A DNA stretch of 64,000 nt. Origin: Dipteronia dyeriana (Eukaryota > Streptophyta > Magnoliopsida > Sapindales > Sapindaceae). Shown here piece after piece: positions 33,476 through 44,765 of the stretch (position 1 is the first letter of the stretch; every line of letters starts with the position of its first letter). The position numbers and the translations under genes were made by a program. Below the pieces are notes generated by a model. The model saw nothing but the letters and a program-made list of their open reading frames with translations, was not told the origin of the DNA and made no database searches. Location of the stretch: positions 5,021,094 through 5,085,093 of the forward strand of contig CM065302.1 in the NCBI GenBank assembly GCA_032871835.1, given 5' to 3'.

Positions 33476-33571
33476 TGGATACTAACGGTCAAGAGACCCA
33501 GAAAGAAACCACCGTCGTCGTCGTCGTCGGAGGACTTGGAGCGCTGCGCCACCTGTTCTTTCTGGTAAGGT
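33476..33571 (+). CDS. Unidentified first exon-like ORF
   Basis: An ATG at 33,476 opens MDTNGQETQKE followed by five valines from a GTC repeat and GGLGALRHLFFL, then a candidate donor GTAAGG at 33,565. The upstream region has a GC-richer, promoter-like character. It lies about 590 bp before the first Lon-like exon, and none of its residues resembles the Lon N-terminus I know. It could be the start of a chimeric transcript or chance. Confidence 0.3.
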
Positions 33572-36500
33572 ATGGGTAAAGCTTTGACTTTTCCGATCAA
33601 TAAAGACTTTCAATTTTTTTTTTTTGATGCCTGAATTGAAACATAAGCTAATAGATTTAAATTTGGAAAAAATTTAAAATTCAATATGCTCATGTTAGCT
33701 ATTACTCTTCTTTTGAAGATGTCCAAAGCAAATATGGGTTTTGAATTTCTGACCATTTGAAGTGAAATAAGGGAACTTGAACTTAAATTTTGAATTTTTA
33801 TGGCATAGAGATTATGCAAAGTGAAAAACTCTAAAAAGTTTCATTTTTTTTTTCATGATTGAGCTGACTGATTTAATTGTTTGGTTGGTTGGTCAGAAAT
33901 CGAAGTGAAAGAAGAGAATGGATTCATGTAAAAGATGAGAGATTGAACTTAAATTTTGAATTTTTATGGCTTTCTGCTGGTTCAAAACAAAAAACTCAAG
34001 TATTCATTGATACAGTAACTTGATTACACCAATTCAAGAAGTTGCAAATGTGTCTTTTTTACAACTAGTTAGTGTTATTGCTAATTTTGTTGCTGGTTTC
34101 TTAAATGTTTATGTTGTTTTCGTTTATTAGTTTGTTCTTGATTGGGTTGTCCGTGGCAGGTTTCGGCAATGTCTTTGTCTCTTAGACCTCTATTTCCGGA
34201 TTTCTACATGCCACTTTCGACACATCACTCTCTTCAGGTTTCATTTTCGCTGCTGGTGGCATATATTGTTGGACATGACTGTTATGGTTAATTCACAGCC
34301 TGACATTGTTGCCACATGTCATAAGACATAATTTTAGGATTTCTATAGCTAATTGCAACTCCATGATCATGCACTATATTCCTGATGATGTAGGCGCAAA
34401 GTCAATAACAAAGTATTTTAAGCGGTTCTATGAAAAAGAGTAATACCTCTTGCTTTGGTGTTTAATCCATATGAATATCTCTTAACCAATATAAATCCTT
34501 AGGTTTGGTGCGGCATTGTGATGTTCCAGCATCCAGGCAGTTCTTTGTGGTAAATTAGATTTTTTAAATTTGTATCATGTGCTAAATTGAGGAAAGCTTT
34601 TGTTTCAAGACTTCCAACAATGTGTTTGACTTTCTTCCGAGGTTTCTAATTGATATTGTTTTCAAACTTCTTGGTGATAATGGGATTGGAATCTATGGTC
34701 TCTCTTACCAAACTGCTACTTTTCATGCAGGATCCCAAATTGTTGGCAGCTTTACAGGAAAACTGAAAACGTCAAGCCCCTTATTGTGGGACCTTCCTTC
34801 TTAAAGATGAGCCAGGCAGTGATACTTCAGCTCCTGAAACAGAAAAAACTGTCCGTGATATTAAAGGAAAATAATTTTTATAATCGTCTTCGTGAAGTTG
34901 GTACACTTGACCAGGTATCAACCTTTTTTCTAGTTGCTAGTTTAATGTCCTTCATTATATGTGTATATTTGAAGTGCAATGATATAAGGAGATTGTGTCT
35001 CTATGGTTAATGATGTTTTCATATATTGTGTAATATTATAGATTACAAGTATCCAAGGAGACCAGATCATTCTTATTGGCCTTAGGCGTCTTCGAATAAC
35101 AGAGAAGTTGAGTAGGAAAAATCGAGAACTAATTGAATTTGGTTCTGCATTGTTTTTGCTTATCTAAAATTCTCCCATAATTCTTCTTGTTTCTAAAGGG
35201 TTATAGAGTCCTTGGCTTGCATGAGTTTTATCTTTTCTGTCTAATTTACTATTATCTTTTTTTTTTAATGGAAAATTTTCTAATTTGAAATTGATGTCTG
35301 TACAGGTTAGTGAGGATCCCCTTACTGTCAAAGTTGATCATCTCAATATTCTTATTTTTCTTTCCCGAATCTAGAATAATGGGTTCCATATGTGCGATAA
35401 AAATGCTATACTCTTCTGACTTGTCTTTAAACATTTCAGGATAATCCACATGACAAGGATGATGATGTTATAAAGGCAACATCATTTGAGGTTATATCAA
35501 CCTTGAGAAATGTCCTGAAAACAAGTTCACTTTGGTGAGATCATGTTCAAACATATATTCAGGTGTGTATGTGTGGGTGTTTGTTGTTAAATTTTTTGGT
35601 ATTTCTGTCTTTTGTATGGTATTGGTTTTCTTAATTGATCTAGTGAAAAGTTCATGGACAGATTCTCTTCATCTTGAATTTGTTTCTTTTTGTATTTTGT
35701 TATTTGTAAGTACATATCCTCTTCTGTCGTTTTCTCCCATTTCTACAGCATATTGGAGATTTTATTTTTCCAAGGCTAGCAGATTTTGGAGCTGCAATAT
35801 CTGGCGGAAACAAAGTGCAATGCCAGGCAGTGCTTGAAGAGCTAGATGTATGTGTCATTCTTAATTATTGATTGGTCTTGAACATCCCATATTTTCTGGA
35901 AATATATCTTAAGAACTTGTATCTGGGGAAAATATGATGTAAAACTGTTTGCTAACTATCATCATTTTCACTTCTAAGTCTTCTAATCTGAGGTTGTTCA
36001 CTTATTCTTCCTTTTCTTTATAATTTGAGTCTCTGCTGTCTGACTCAGGTGTATAAATGTTTAAAACTTTCTCGTTACTTCTTATTAATCTTTTGTCCCT
36101 ATAGACAACTTTTTATATTTCTTCATTGGAATTTTATTCTCATGAGTTGAGGTTGTTGTAGGTGAGTCTCATGTGTTTTATAATTTCATTTAGATCGAGT
36201 GCTTGTAGTTTTAAATGTTCTTGTCAGTTTTATCCAGTTTTATCTCATTTTTTAAGTTTGTAATATGTCTTGCTCTTTTGTTGTTCTTTCTAAGCAAAAG
36301 AAAATTAAGATTCTTTACTTATATCGCAGGAAACCATTAGAGGACTTTGAGTCGCTGCCTCACATCGAAATGTACATGGGTCTTTCTGTTCTATACATGT
36401 ATATGGTGGTATGCATGGGTAAAGCTTTGACTCTTCCTATCAAGAAAGTCTTTGAATCTTTTTTTTTTTCATGGCTGAATTGAAACATAAATTTGGAAAA
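33562..36500 (+). repeat. Direct repeat pair of about 80-100 bp bracketing the Lon fragment
   Basis: ATGGGTAAAGCTTTGACT followed by TTCCNATCAA, AAAG, a T tract and CTGAATTGAAACATAA occurs at about 33,570-33,650 and again at about 36,415-36,490 in the same orientation. The repeat brackets all six Lon-like exons. From 35,848 to 37,080 I see no other supported gene. Confidence 0.75.
34160..35847 (+). pseudogene. Lon protease N-terminal exons (mitochondrial LON1-like), with three stops
   Basis: Lon is an ATP-dependent protease of mitochondria and chloroplasts; only its N-terminal substrate-binding domain is represented. Exons: 34,160-34,237 (AMSLSLRPLFPDFYMP), 34,731-34,914 (DPKLLAALQEN, NRLREVGTLDQ), 35,042-35,107 (ITSIQGDQIILIGLRRLRIT), 35,306-35,346 (VSEDPLTVKVDHL), 35,440-35,562 (DNPHDKDDDVIKATSFEVIS) and 35,749-35,847 (HIGDFIFPRLADFGAAISGG, then LEELD). 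Introns keep AG acceptors; the donors after exons 3 and 4 are lost. In-frame stops are at 34,764-34,766, 34,872-34,874 and 35,536-35,538. The AAA+ ATPase and serine protease domains are absent. The retained introns show DNA-level duplication, not retroposition. Confidence 0.9.
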
Positions 36501-37080
36501 ATTTGGAAAAATTTGGCTGGCAAAACACAATTTAGAATGTCTAGTGGCCACAGTACTCAATGAGGGAAAATTTAGGACCAAATTAACCCTAACTGGGGAC
36601 CATTTGAGCAAGTCTCAAGATTTTAGAAACCACCCAAACCATAATTCAAATAACTAAGCAATTAGCTAACTTCATTATAATTCAGAATGTTCTAATTCTT
36701 TGTTAATCATGCAGTTCTTGGTAGGAAGAAAATCTGAAGATTCTATACAATGTATTTGGATTCCATGTGCAATTCTTGCCATTTTGAGTTACAATTGAGT
36801 TTGCTGTCATCCAATTACATTTACTGAATATTTAGAAGTTCTTATTATATTGTTTATTCAGAATAATTGAGCATATAGAAGATGGTCGAAGAAAGATTGA
36901 GATTTAAGTGAAAGATCTTTTGAAACTGTATCGGTAGGAGCGCTTAAAGCCCATAGATAATCTGAAAAGGTCAGGCAGAAGTATAGGAAGCTAGTGCAGA
37001 AATATACTGCAAGTGAAATTTAGTTTATCACCTTCATGTCAATTTACTTTATCTCCTCCTATTCTTATCATCCTTAACAG

Positions 37081-37210
37081 TGAAATGGCACAAAAAGGTT
37101 TGAAAACTCTCTCTACAGAGATTCCAGAATCCCCCAATGAGATCTCAGACGAGAGTGTGGGTCTTTTGAAAGCTGTTTTAGATCTAGCACAGTGCAGTGA
37201 TACAGAGAGG
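37081..37210 (+). pseudogene. Unidentified exon in the gene-fragment cluster
   Basis: A 130-bp open segment bounded by a TTAACAG acceptor and an AGAG-GTGAAA donor reads EMAQKGLKTLSTEIPESPNE then ISDESVGLLKAVLDLAQCSD. Composition looks like coding sequence. I do not recognise the family. Its strand agrees with the Lon and RING pieces. Confidence 0.45.
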
Positions 37211-37547
37211 TGAAATAGTTTGTTGACTTTACCTTTTTTATCCTTTGACTTCCATGATGACCTGCTTTATGATCTTCAATTTGTTGTTTGCTGTATAGGC
37301 CTATGTGGTAGAAAGAAAGTGAGTGATTCTTTTCAAAACTTGCACCTTGGAAGGGCACCAGAATTAGGCTTTCTTAATGCTAAAGGTTCTTCCTTTGCTT
37401 TTATGTTGGATTTACTTTACAAATTTGCATCTTATTTTGTCAAATTCAAATTCAAAGATCACATAGACTATAGAATAGTTGCACTTAAGATGTATTGAAT
37501 AAGTGTCAACCTGCTCTATTACTGATTTTTCCCCTTTCACATTCCAG

Positions 37548-38529
37548 GGTTGTGATGCGGATCCTAAGAAGCCCAAGACTAGAGAACTAAGGTTTTACCA
37601 TTTTGCTTCTTTTAAGTTCTTTTTTTCCAAGTATTTGCAAGACTTATGAATTCAAGTGCTGGGTGTTAATGGAAGATCACATTTCAATGTATTGAATTGT
37701 GATCATACAAGCTACTAATAATTTGACTATCCAAAGTTAGCTAGTTAATGCTCTAAGCTAATGAATCTTCATATCATGTTTTTTTCTTTTGGTTCGAAAT
37801 AAACATGGTTGTTGTCTTAAGCCAACATTTTTTTCGGTTGGGATTTTGTTCTTATGACCGAGAGAAACTTGAGTCTACTATTGTTATTTCCTAGTTGAGC
37901 TTGCAAATATGCATATATATATTGCAATCTTAAATCAAGATGAGAGGAGACTATTAAGAAGGTGAGTGCTGTTTCAGGACCATATATTTAGTGACAATAA
38001 GGTAATGCACTAATGCATATTACAAGTGACTTAGTCTACCGATTTTTCTTTCTCAAAGACTAGGAATTCAATAAAACTAAGCAAAATCTCTGAGATTTTT
38101 TCGACAGAGAAGATTGATTCAGAGTTATACTCTAGTTGTCAATATAGTCCTCAACTTAAGGCTGGAGATAGGAGAACAACATGAGCAATATTAGACCATC
38201 TAAAGTTGTTCATGTGCTAAAAACTCAGTTCTTTGAGGTTTTACATTGACTGCATCATTAATTCAGTAATAGAATCCTCTGTCAGTATTTCTATATAATA
38301 CATGATTCAAATTGTTTAACCATAATTAAGGTGGAGGATGGAATGAATGTCCTAAAAGTAATCGTGAATACTCTTTTGTCAATGGATGTTAATAGCTACT
38401 TTTATTGTGCAATACTCTAGAAAGGCAGATGGGTGTGCCAAGACTTCAGAAGATGAATTGACTTGCACTATTTGCTTGGGGCAACTCAACAAGGGTGAGC
38501 TTGTTCGTAGCCTGACATGTTTGCATCAG
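37548..38529 (+). pseudogene. RING-H2 E3 ubiquitin ligase fragment, SDIR1-like
   Basis: Two exons: 37,548-37,591 (GCDADPKKPKTREL) and 38,421-38,529 (KADGCAKTSEDELTCTICLG, then GELVRSLTCLHQ). They join in frame across the intron to give Arg-Lys. The second exon holds the first half of a RING finger: CTIC, a spacer, then C-L-H. The donor GTTCTT follows at 38,530, but the exon with the remaining zinc ligands is missing because a gypsy element begins near 38,660. The DELTC...CL...GE.VR.L.CLHQ pattern is most like SDIR1 and relatives, as I recall them. 37,592-38,420 is intron-like without other content. Confidence 0.7.
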
Positions 38530-38655
38530 GTTCTTTCTTTACAACCCTATTCTTATTGCTTTTAACACTTTCTCAAGTTATAAGTGTATATTGTCCCTCG
38601 GTTTAAGTATACAATGTCTTTTGATAAGAGCACACTGTCCGTCGGTTACATTCTG

Positions 38656-40910
38656 CTAGAGAGGTGTGGCTTCAATGATTACCGACAGGATTTTTGATCC
38701 TATGGGTATGATTGAGTCCCCAGTGAACCCATACAGTGGGGTAGTGCAACTATTGTAACACCACTGTTTCAAGTTCAGCTTTTCCAAGGTGTCTTTAAAT
38801 AGGATGTCGATGCTGCTGCCTGTGTCAATGAGCACACGGTGTACCATGCAGTTGGCAATCTGTACCGTGATCACCATGAGATCATCATGAGGCTGCACGG
38901 TATCGTAGACATCCGCTTCGGTGAAAATGATCTTAGACATCGAAGAAGGGTTGATCGGGCTTTGATCGACCTTGTAGAAATCCCGCCCTTCGTCCACACG
39001 AGGTATTTTTCTCGCGTGCTTTTTCCTAGAATTATTGGAGGTGCCAGCTAGAGTAGGCCTCCCCACTGATGGCATGTATTATCTGGATTTGCTGCACCAG
39101 ATCCACTTGCTCCCTTTTTCTTTTCTCAATGTGCTCGCAGATCTCGTATTGCACTTCATTTCCAGTCTGAATGTTATCCCTGAGCTGTTGCAAGAACTCT
39201 ACCAAACATCCTCCACATATCAAATCCTCGATCTGATTTCACAGGTTATAGCACGATGAAGTGTTGTGTCCCACGTCTTAGTGAAAGTCACAATACTTAT
39301 AGCGATTTCTCTTATCGACGAGGGCTTTCATGGGTGCGGGCTTCTGTAGCAACCCCTTGTCCCGAATGGCGAGATAGATTATTTCACGGGATACATTTAA
39401 GGGGGTTGTAATGATCATACCCTCTTTCAACTCGAGCTATCGGGGCCACTATCCTCGGAGGAGGCGAAACCTACAGAGGAGTTTGCTTCGTTGGATACCT
39501 TTCCGATCTAGGTTGAGAAATGAGGAAACGATATGTCGACCTGTTGGGGGGTTTGTCCTGGTTTTTTTGAGCTTGCTCTGGTTTGTGAGCTTCCTTCTTT
39601 TGTCGCTTTACGGCTTTCATATCGTCGTGCTCCATCTTGACCTTGAGTTGTTCATCGACCTCAACTTGCTCCAGAGCCCGATCATAGGCTTCTTGATAGG
39701 TCTCTGGAGGTCGCTTGGTAAAAGATCGGAAAAGCTTGCACGCCTACAAGTTTCTCCTAAAATTAGCGAGGGTCTCTTTCTCAGTGAAGACCCCTATCTG
39801 GATGAATTCTTTATGGAACCGCTCGACATAAGCCCAGAGGGTTTCCCTTCTCTCTTGAATCACATACTGTTGATGGATTGGATCCTTCAATTAGGGTTTA
39901 ACTCCCTGGAAATGCGAGCAGAAGTCAGTTGACAGCTTCATGAAGGAATCCACACTACTAGTGGGTAGCTTTATGAACCAGGTCTTAGCGTAATCCGTTA
40001 GTGCAGTTGGGAACATCTGGCATATGGCGGCCTTGGTCGTGTTCTGGACCTCTATCTACTGGACGAAGCTCTCCAAATGGCTCAAGGGATCCTCTGTTCC
40101 AGAGAATCTATCAGTAGGCATCTTTAATTTTGGCTGGAGCTCTGCCTCCCGGATCCTTCTGTTAAAGGGAGCATTCATCTCACTTAAAGGATCTTTCTTG
40201 TCTTCCTTGTATTTTCCCTTCTTCATCAATTGGATCTCTTTCTGAAGCTCTGCCAATTGGTCTCTCGGACGTTTATTCTCAGGTTTCCTTGAATTAATCT
40301 CAGATTCCTCACTATCAGACCCTTTTGACGAGCTGGTGATCTCTACCCGAATCCTTCTATGGACTAGATCTGCCTGGGGGCTTAGCTGGCTTTCTTCCCC
40401 ATTAGCTCGGGCTTCCCTATTTGAAGTTGTTGGGTTAAGAAACTCTCGTCTCTCCTGGAGAAGGACGTCCACTGTGAACTTAACTTGTATGGGTTGGTAA
40501 CGCGGCGGAGCTTCAGGAACTGGGGGTATGGACCCTAACCTATCCTAGATTGAGGGTCTGGGTACAGTTCCATTATGAGCTGGCTCCGAAAGGGTAGGCC
40601 TCAGGCGATCAAAAGCGGGCCGTCGAATCCCGGGCCTGCTTGGTTCCCCTCGGTTACAGAGGTTTGCTTGCTGGACAGTAATACCTTCAGCAAGCAGTCG
40701 AAGGCGGACGTTTTCCATTAAGGCCTCCGCTTGTTGATCAAGTGCGACCTGGCTTCCCATAGAGGGATCCAAATCCCGTACAGTGGTGGGCTGGTTTGGG
40801 ACCTGGCCATGGAGCTCGGGTTTTCTTCCTTTCCTCAGGACCTTTCGCGTCGACGCAGCTAAAGGTTGTTTCGATGCACCTGACTGTGCTTGGGAGGAGT
40901 AAAGCCTCAT
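38656..40910 (-). pseudogene. Ty3/gypsy gag and aspartic protease, element E1
   Basis: The gag start is the ATG at 40,910 (MRLYSSQAQSGASK) and the gag core lies at 40,472-40,056 (NRRIREAELQPKLKMPTDRF, SGTEDPLSHLESFVQ). Downstream pieces in several frames run to 39,300, then an RGG/CLVEFLQQLRDN linker at 39,223. The protease is at 39,075-38,656 with LIDTGSSIDILF, the intact DTG of a retropepsin. The rest of pol is lost where the RING fragment begins. Same family as E2-E5. Confidence 0.85.
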
Positions 40911-40987
40911 GATTACTTTTAAGATGACAAACTTATGAATATAAAAATGATGGTGATGAAGTGTTTCTTACAGGCGGCTCCAGAAAG

Positions 40988-42142
40988 TGTTAATGGAAAA
41001 TTTACTCAAGATGGGAAATTCCAACTAACACCCTTGAGACCACTACCACGGAGGTGGTGGCCAGGGTCGGTACCTTTGATACCTGACCTGCTTAGATGGA
41101 AACGAATATTTGAATGACCGTAGCAAATGAGATCTTTATTATTGAACACTCGTGATTTACAGGAATCTCTCATATACACACACAATCTCTCTAGGACATA
41201 GGAAAATGGTAACTTCGTGCTTGTTGAATAGTAGATACAATGATGGCCGTGTTCTGATCACATAATTTAGGCCTGATGTAATTCCTTCTCTCTCTCTCTT
41301 TTTCCTTTTCCATCAGTCCTATTTATACCCGATTCAAGTAGGTTTGAACTTATAAATATCCTGCCACGATCCCATGAATCCGTTCCCTCCTTATCGAGCG
41401 AGATTCGTTATTTAAAAGTTATTGACTTGGAATTGATAACGGATTCGATGATATATTTGACGAAGATAAGTTTGTTTCCTTTTTGGAATCAAACTCTTGA
41501 CTTACACGTACGCGGAATTAATGTTGGCTGTAACGTAAATATGATCTTGTGTGTACTCATTGCATGATTCTTCATGGAGGTTATCGAGTTAGTTATACGT
41601 TGTCCTATAGAGCGAGGTAAACCCATGCTTTGGTTATGTTCTCAGAAGTTTGGGGATGGACTCGTGGGCATTTACTAGGGGTAGTGTAGATTAGACGAGA
41701 TTCTTCTTTCATACCTAGCGGGGACAACGGGCTTCTGGAGAGGTTAGTGGGCTTCTGGCTTAGACTACGAGTCAAACTTGACCTCGGGAAGCCTTGGTCT
41801 GGAAGAAGCTCACTTTTGTTTGTGTCGGGCTTCGCTTCGAGTGCTTCCTGAGCTCGGACGATCTTTTCTCGCTTTCACGGGGTGGTTTTGGAGCCCGATC
41901 CCAGGAATCGAGGTTCCGGGATAGGTGATCTCGAGAAGCCCGAATTCTAGTGTTCTTGTGTGAGCTCTACCTGGATTTGCCTAGCTTCACTCCTGATAGT
42001 TCTGATGCGCGATAATCCTTCCTCGATTCTACGGGGTAGCTCTAGGGCTTACCCGAGGTCCCATGAATGACGATTTCTGGCTTTAATTCGAGCTAGGGGA
42101 GTGGAAAATTTCTCTTTGGTCCCTGACCGAATTTTACTATTA
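40988..42142 (-). repeat. LTR of E1
   Basis: On the plus strand it starts TGTTAATGGAAAATTTACTC and ends near ACTATTAA, so on its own strand it runs TG...CA. Sequence just outside (40,987 downward) reads TTTCTGGAGCCGCCTGTAAG, a mutated version of the PBS seen in E3-E5. It directly abuts a partial second LTR at 42,143. Confidence 0.8.
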
Positions 42143-42836
42143 AAAGTATTAATAACGGATTCGAGAATATCTTTGGTGGAGATAAGTTTATTTCCTTTTT
42201 TGGACTCAATCTCTTGTCTTACACGTACATAGAGATTTAATATTCGTTGGAGTGTAGATATGATCTTGTGTGTATTCATGGCATGATTCTTCATAGAGGT
42301 CATCGAGTTAGATGTTCGTTGTTTCGTAGAGCGAGGTAGACCCATGCCTTAGTTCTGGTCCCAGAAGCTTGGCCTGACCTTTCATGGTCCTTTAGAGCTT
42401 TAGATGGCCTTGTGGGCACTCGTTGGGGGTAGCATGGATTAGGCGAGCTTTCTTTTCTCATCCAGATAGGTTTGAGTCTTCCTTAGCAAATTGGAACGTA
42501 GTTACAACATGAACCTGATATCTTTAAAGGCCCCTTTATGTGACTGGAAAGGATAGCGGGCTTCTAGAGAGGTTGTCGGGATTCTGGGGAGGTTAGGAGG
42601 TAATTTCAATATCGGGAAGTTTGGATTCCAGTGTTGACGTAAAGAGCTCGATCTGGTATTGTCAGGCCCCATCCTTGATGGTTATGAAGCTCGATGACTT
42701 TTCCTCGCTTTTGTGGGGTGGTTCTATGGCTCGCCCTTAGGACCCGAGGTTTAATGACTAGTGAACTCGGGCTTTGATTCGGGTTAAAAGAGTGTAAAAT
42801 CTCTCTTTGGTCCCTAGCCAAATTTTGCTATTGATA
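42143..42836 (-). repeat. Partial LTR of the same gypsy family
   Basis: About 690 bp matching the LTR 5' half (minus strand), starting near GCTATTGATAAATA and containing GACCAAAGAGA, CAATCTCTTGTCTTACACG and the GAATCATGCCATGAATAC block. It is cut where the full E1 LTR begins, as if E1 inserted into this LTR. Confidence 0.8.
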
Positions 42837-42844
42837 AATATTAT

Positions 42845-44574
42845 CCTTGACCTGTTATAAGAACTCTATCAAACATCCTCCCCTTATCAGAGCCTCGATC
42901 TGCTTGCACAGGTTATAGCACTCCGAAGTGTTGTGTCTCTCGTTTTCATAGAAGTCACAGTACTTGTATCGGTTTCTCCTGTTGATTGGAGCTTTCATAG
43001 GTGCAGGCTTCTGTAGTAGCCTCTTATCTTGAATAGTGAGAAAAATTATTTCCCGGGACGCATTTAAGAGGGTATAATGATCGTATCCTCTCTCATTTCG
43101 TGTTACAAGGGCTACTGTCCTGGGAGGAGGCAAAGCCCGTGGAGGAGTTCGCCTTGCTGGATACCTTTCTTGCCTGGGTTGAGAGGTGGGGAAGCGGTAC
43201 ATCGACCTATTGGGAGGTTTATGCTGATTTTTCTGAGCTGGCTCTGGTTTGGGAGATTCCGTCATCTCTCGCTTTTCCGTTCTCATATCGTCATGTTCTT
43301 CTTGACCTTGAGCTGTTCATCGATTTTGACTTGCCCTAAAGCTCGATCATTGACCTCCTGGTAGGTCTCCGGAGGTCGCTTGGCAAAGGGTCGGAAAAGC
43401 TTACTCGCCCACAGGTTCCGCCTGAAATTGGTAAGGGTTTCTTTCTCAGCGAAGACCCTCATCTGGATGACTTCCTTGTTGAAGCGTTCAACGTATGGTC
43501 GGAGTCTCTCACCTCGCTCCTGGATCACACATTGGAAATGTGAACAGAAATCTGCTGATAGTTTTACAAAGGAATCCACGCTGCCAACAGGCAGCTTCCT
43601 GAACCAGGCAGCTTCCTGAACCAGGTTTTAGCATAGTCGGTTAGGGTGGTAGGGAACATCCTGCACATGGAAGCCCTAGTGGTATTTTGGACTTCCATTT
43701 GCTGGACGAAGCTCTCTAGGTGGCTCAGGGGGTCTTCTATCCTAGAGAATTTATAGGTCGGTATCTTGAATTTTGGTGGGAGCTTCACCTCCCGGATCCT
43801 TTGAGTGAATGGAGTATTCATCTCGCTTAATGGATCTTTCTTTTCCTCCTTGTACTTTTCCTTCTTTATCTGTTGGATCTCTTCTGCAGCTTTGCCAACT
43901 GGTCTTTTAGGCGTTTGTTCCCGGGTTTCTTTGAGTTGACCTCGGATTCCTCGCTGTCAGATCCCCCTGTTGAGCTGGATTCCTCTGCTTTATCATCTTC
44001 ATAGGTGGGCTCTACCTGCGCAATTTGCCTGCTACCTCTAGATTCAGCTCGAGGTTCACTCCTAGAAGTCGCCTGTCGAGGGGGGTTATGAGGAGCCACT
44101 AGCGGTGCATCGGATGCTAACTTGACCTACCTAAGTCGATAGTTGGTCGGTCTGTCTAGGACTGGGGGCATTGGCTCTAACCTATCCCGGATGGAAGTTG
44201 TAGGCTATGTCCTATGGTAGGCAGGGATCGGTGGGGGTAGGGGTGAGGGGGGGGGGGGGGGGTCCCACTCGATCGAAGACAGGCTGCCTAGCAGCTGGTC
44301 AGCTCGCCTCTCCTTGGATTCCCAGATCTGCCAACTGAGGATCAGTTTCATCTACAGCTAGACAGAGGCGGAAATTTTCCACAATGGCTACTGCATGCTG
44401 ATTGATCATAGCTTGGTTCATCGTTAGAGGGGTTGGAGCCTGCTCTACGCCTGGTTGATGAGACACTGGCTTATGGTGCTTGGATTTCTATCCCATTTTC
44501 TGCCCTTTCTGGGTTGAGGGGGAATTTGGATAACCCGAGGTTTCGGACTGTCCTTGAGAGGAGTGAAGCCTCAT
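42845..44574 (-). pseudogene. Ty3/gypsy gag, element E2
   Basis: The gag start is the ATG at 44,574. The core is at 43,821-43,564 (RIREVKLPPKFKIPTYKF, RMFPTTLTDYAKTWFRKLPG), then 43,579-43,283 (VIQERGERLRPYVERFNKEV, NFRRNLWASKLF) and 43,286-42,855 (a basic, Pro-rich segment, then RYKYCDFYENERHNTSECYN and CLIEFL). A short duplication in the middle (GAACCAGGCAGCTTCCTGAA at 43,600) breaks the frame. A 16-G run lies at about 44,247-44,262. The element ends abruptly at an LTR piece at 42,836, so protease and pol are absent. Confidence 0.85.
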
Positions 44575-44649
44575 GATTACTGCAAAACAACAAACTTGCA
44601 AGTGTAAAAATTACGGTGTGGGTTATTTCCCACAGATGGTGTCAGAAAT

Positions 44650-44765
44650 TGTTCATAGGAAAATTACTCGAGGTGAGAAATTCCAACTAACACCTACGAG
44701 ATCACTACCATGGAAGTGGTGGCCAGGGTCAGTACCTTAGGTACTTGACCTGTTAGGATAGAAAT
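44650..44765 (-). repeat. Truncated LTR end of E2, head-to-head with the E3 LTR
   Basis: 116 bp match the 3' end of the family LTR in reverse orientation (TGTTCATAGGAAAATTACTC, TAACACC, the GTGGTGGCCAGGGTC block). The PBS-like TGACACCATCTGTGGGAA follows on the minus strand. It ends exactly at the E3 LTR. Confidence 0.8.

Noticed and set aside
36265..36483. 72-codon plus-strand frame after the Lon fragment
   Set aside because: A candidate acceptor precedes it, but the peptide is low in complexity and crosses the direct repeat; no link to Lon.
40024..40245. Frames opposite the gypsy gag (also 43,077-43,364 and 51,955-52,200)
   Set aside because: Shadows of gag or of the antisense ORF; no independent similarity.
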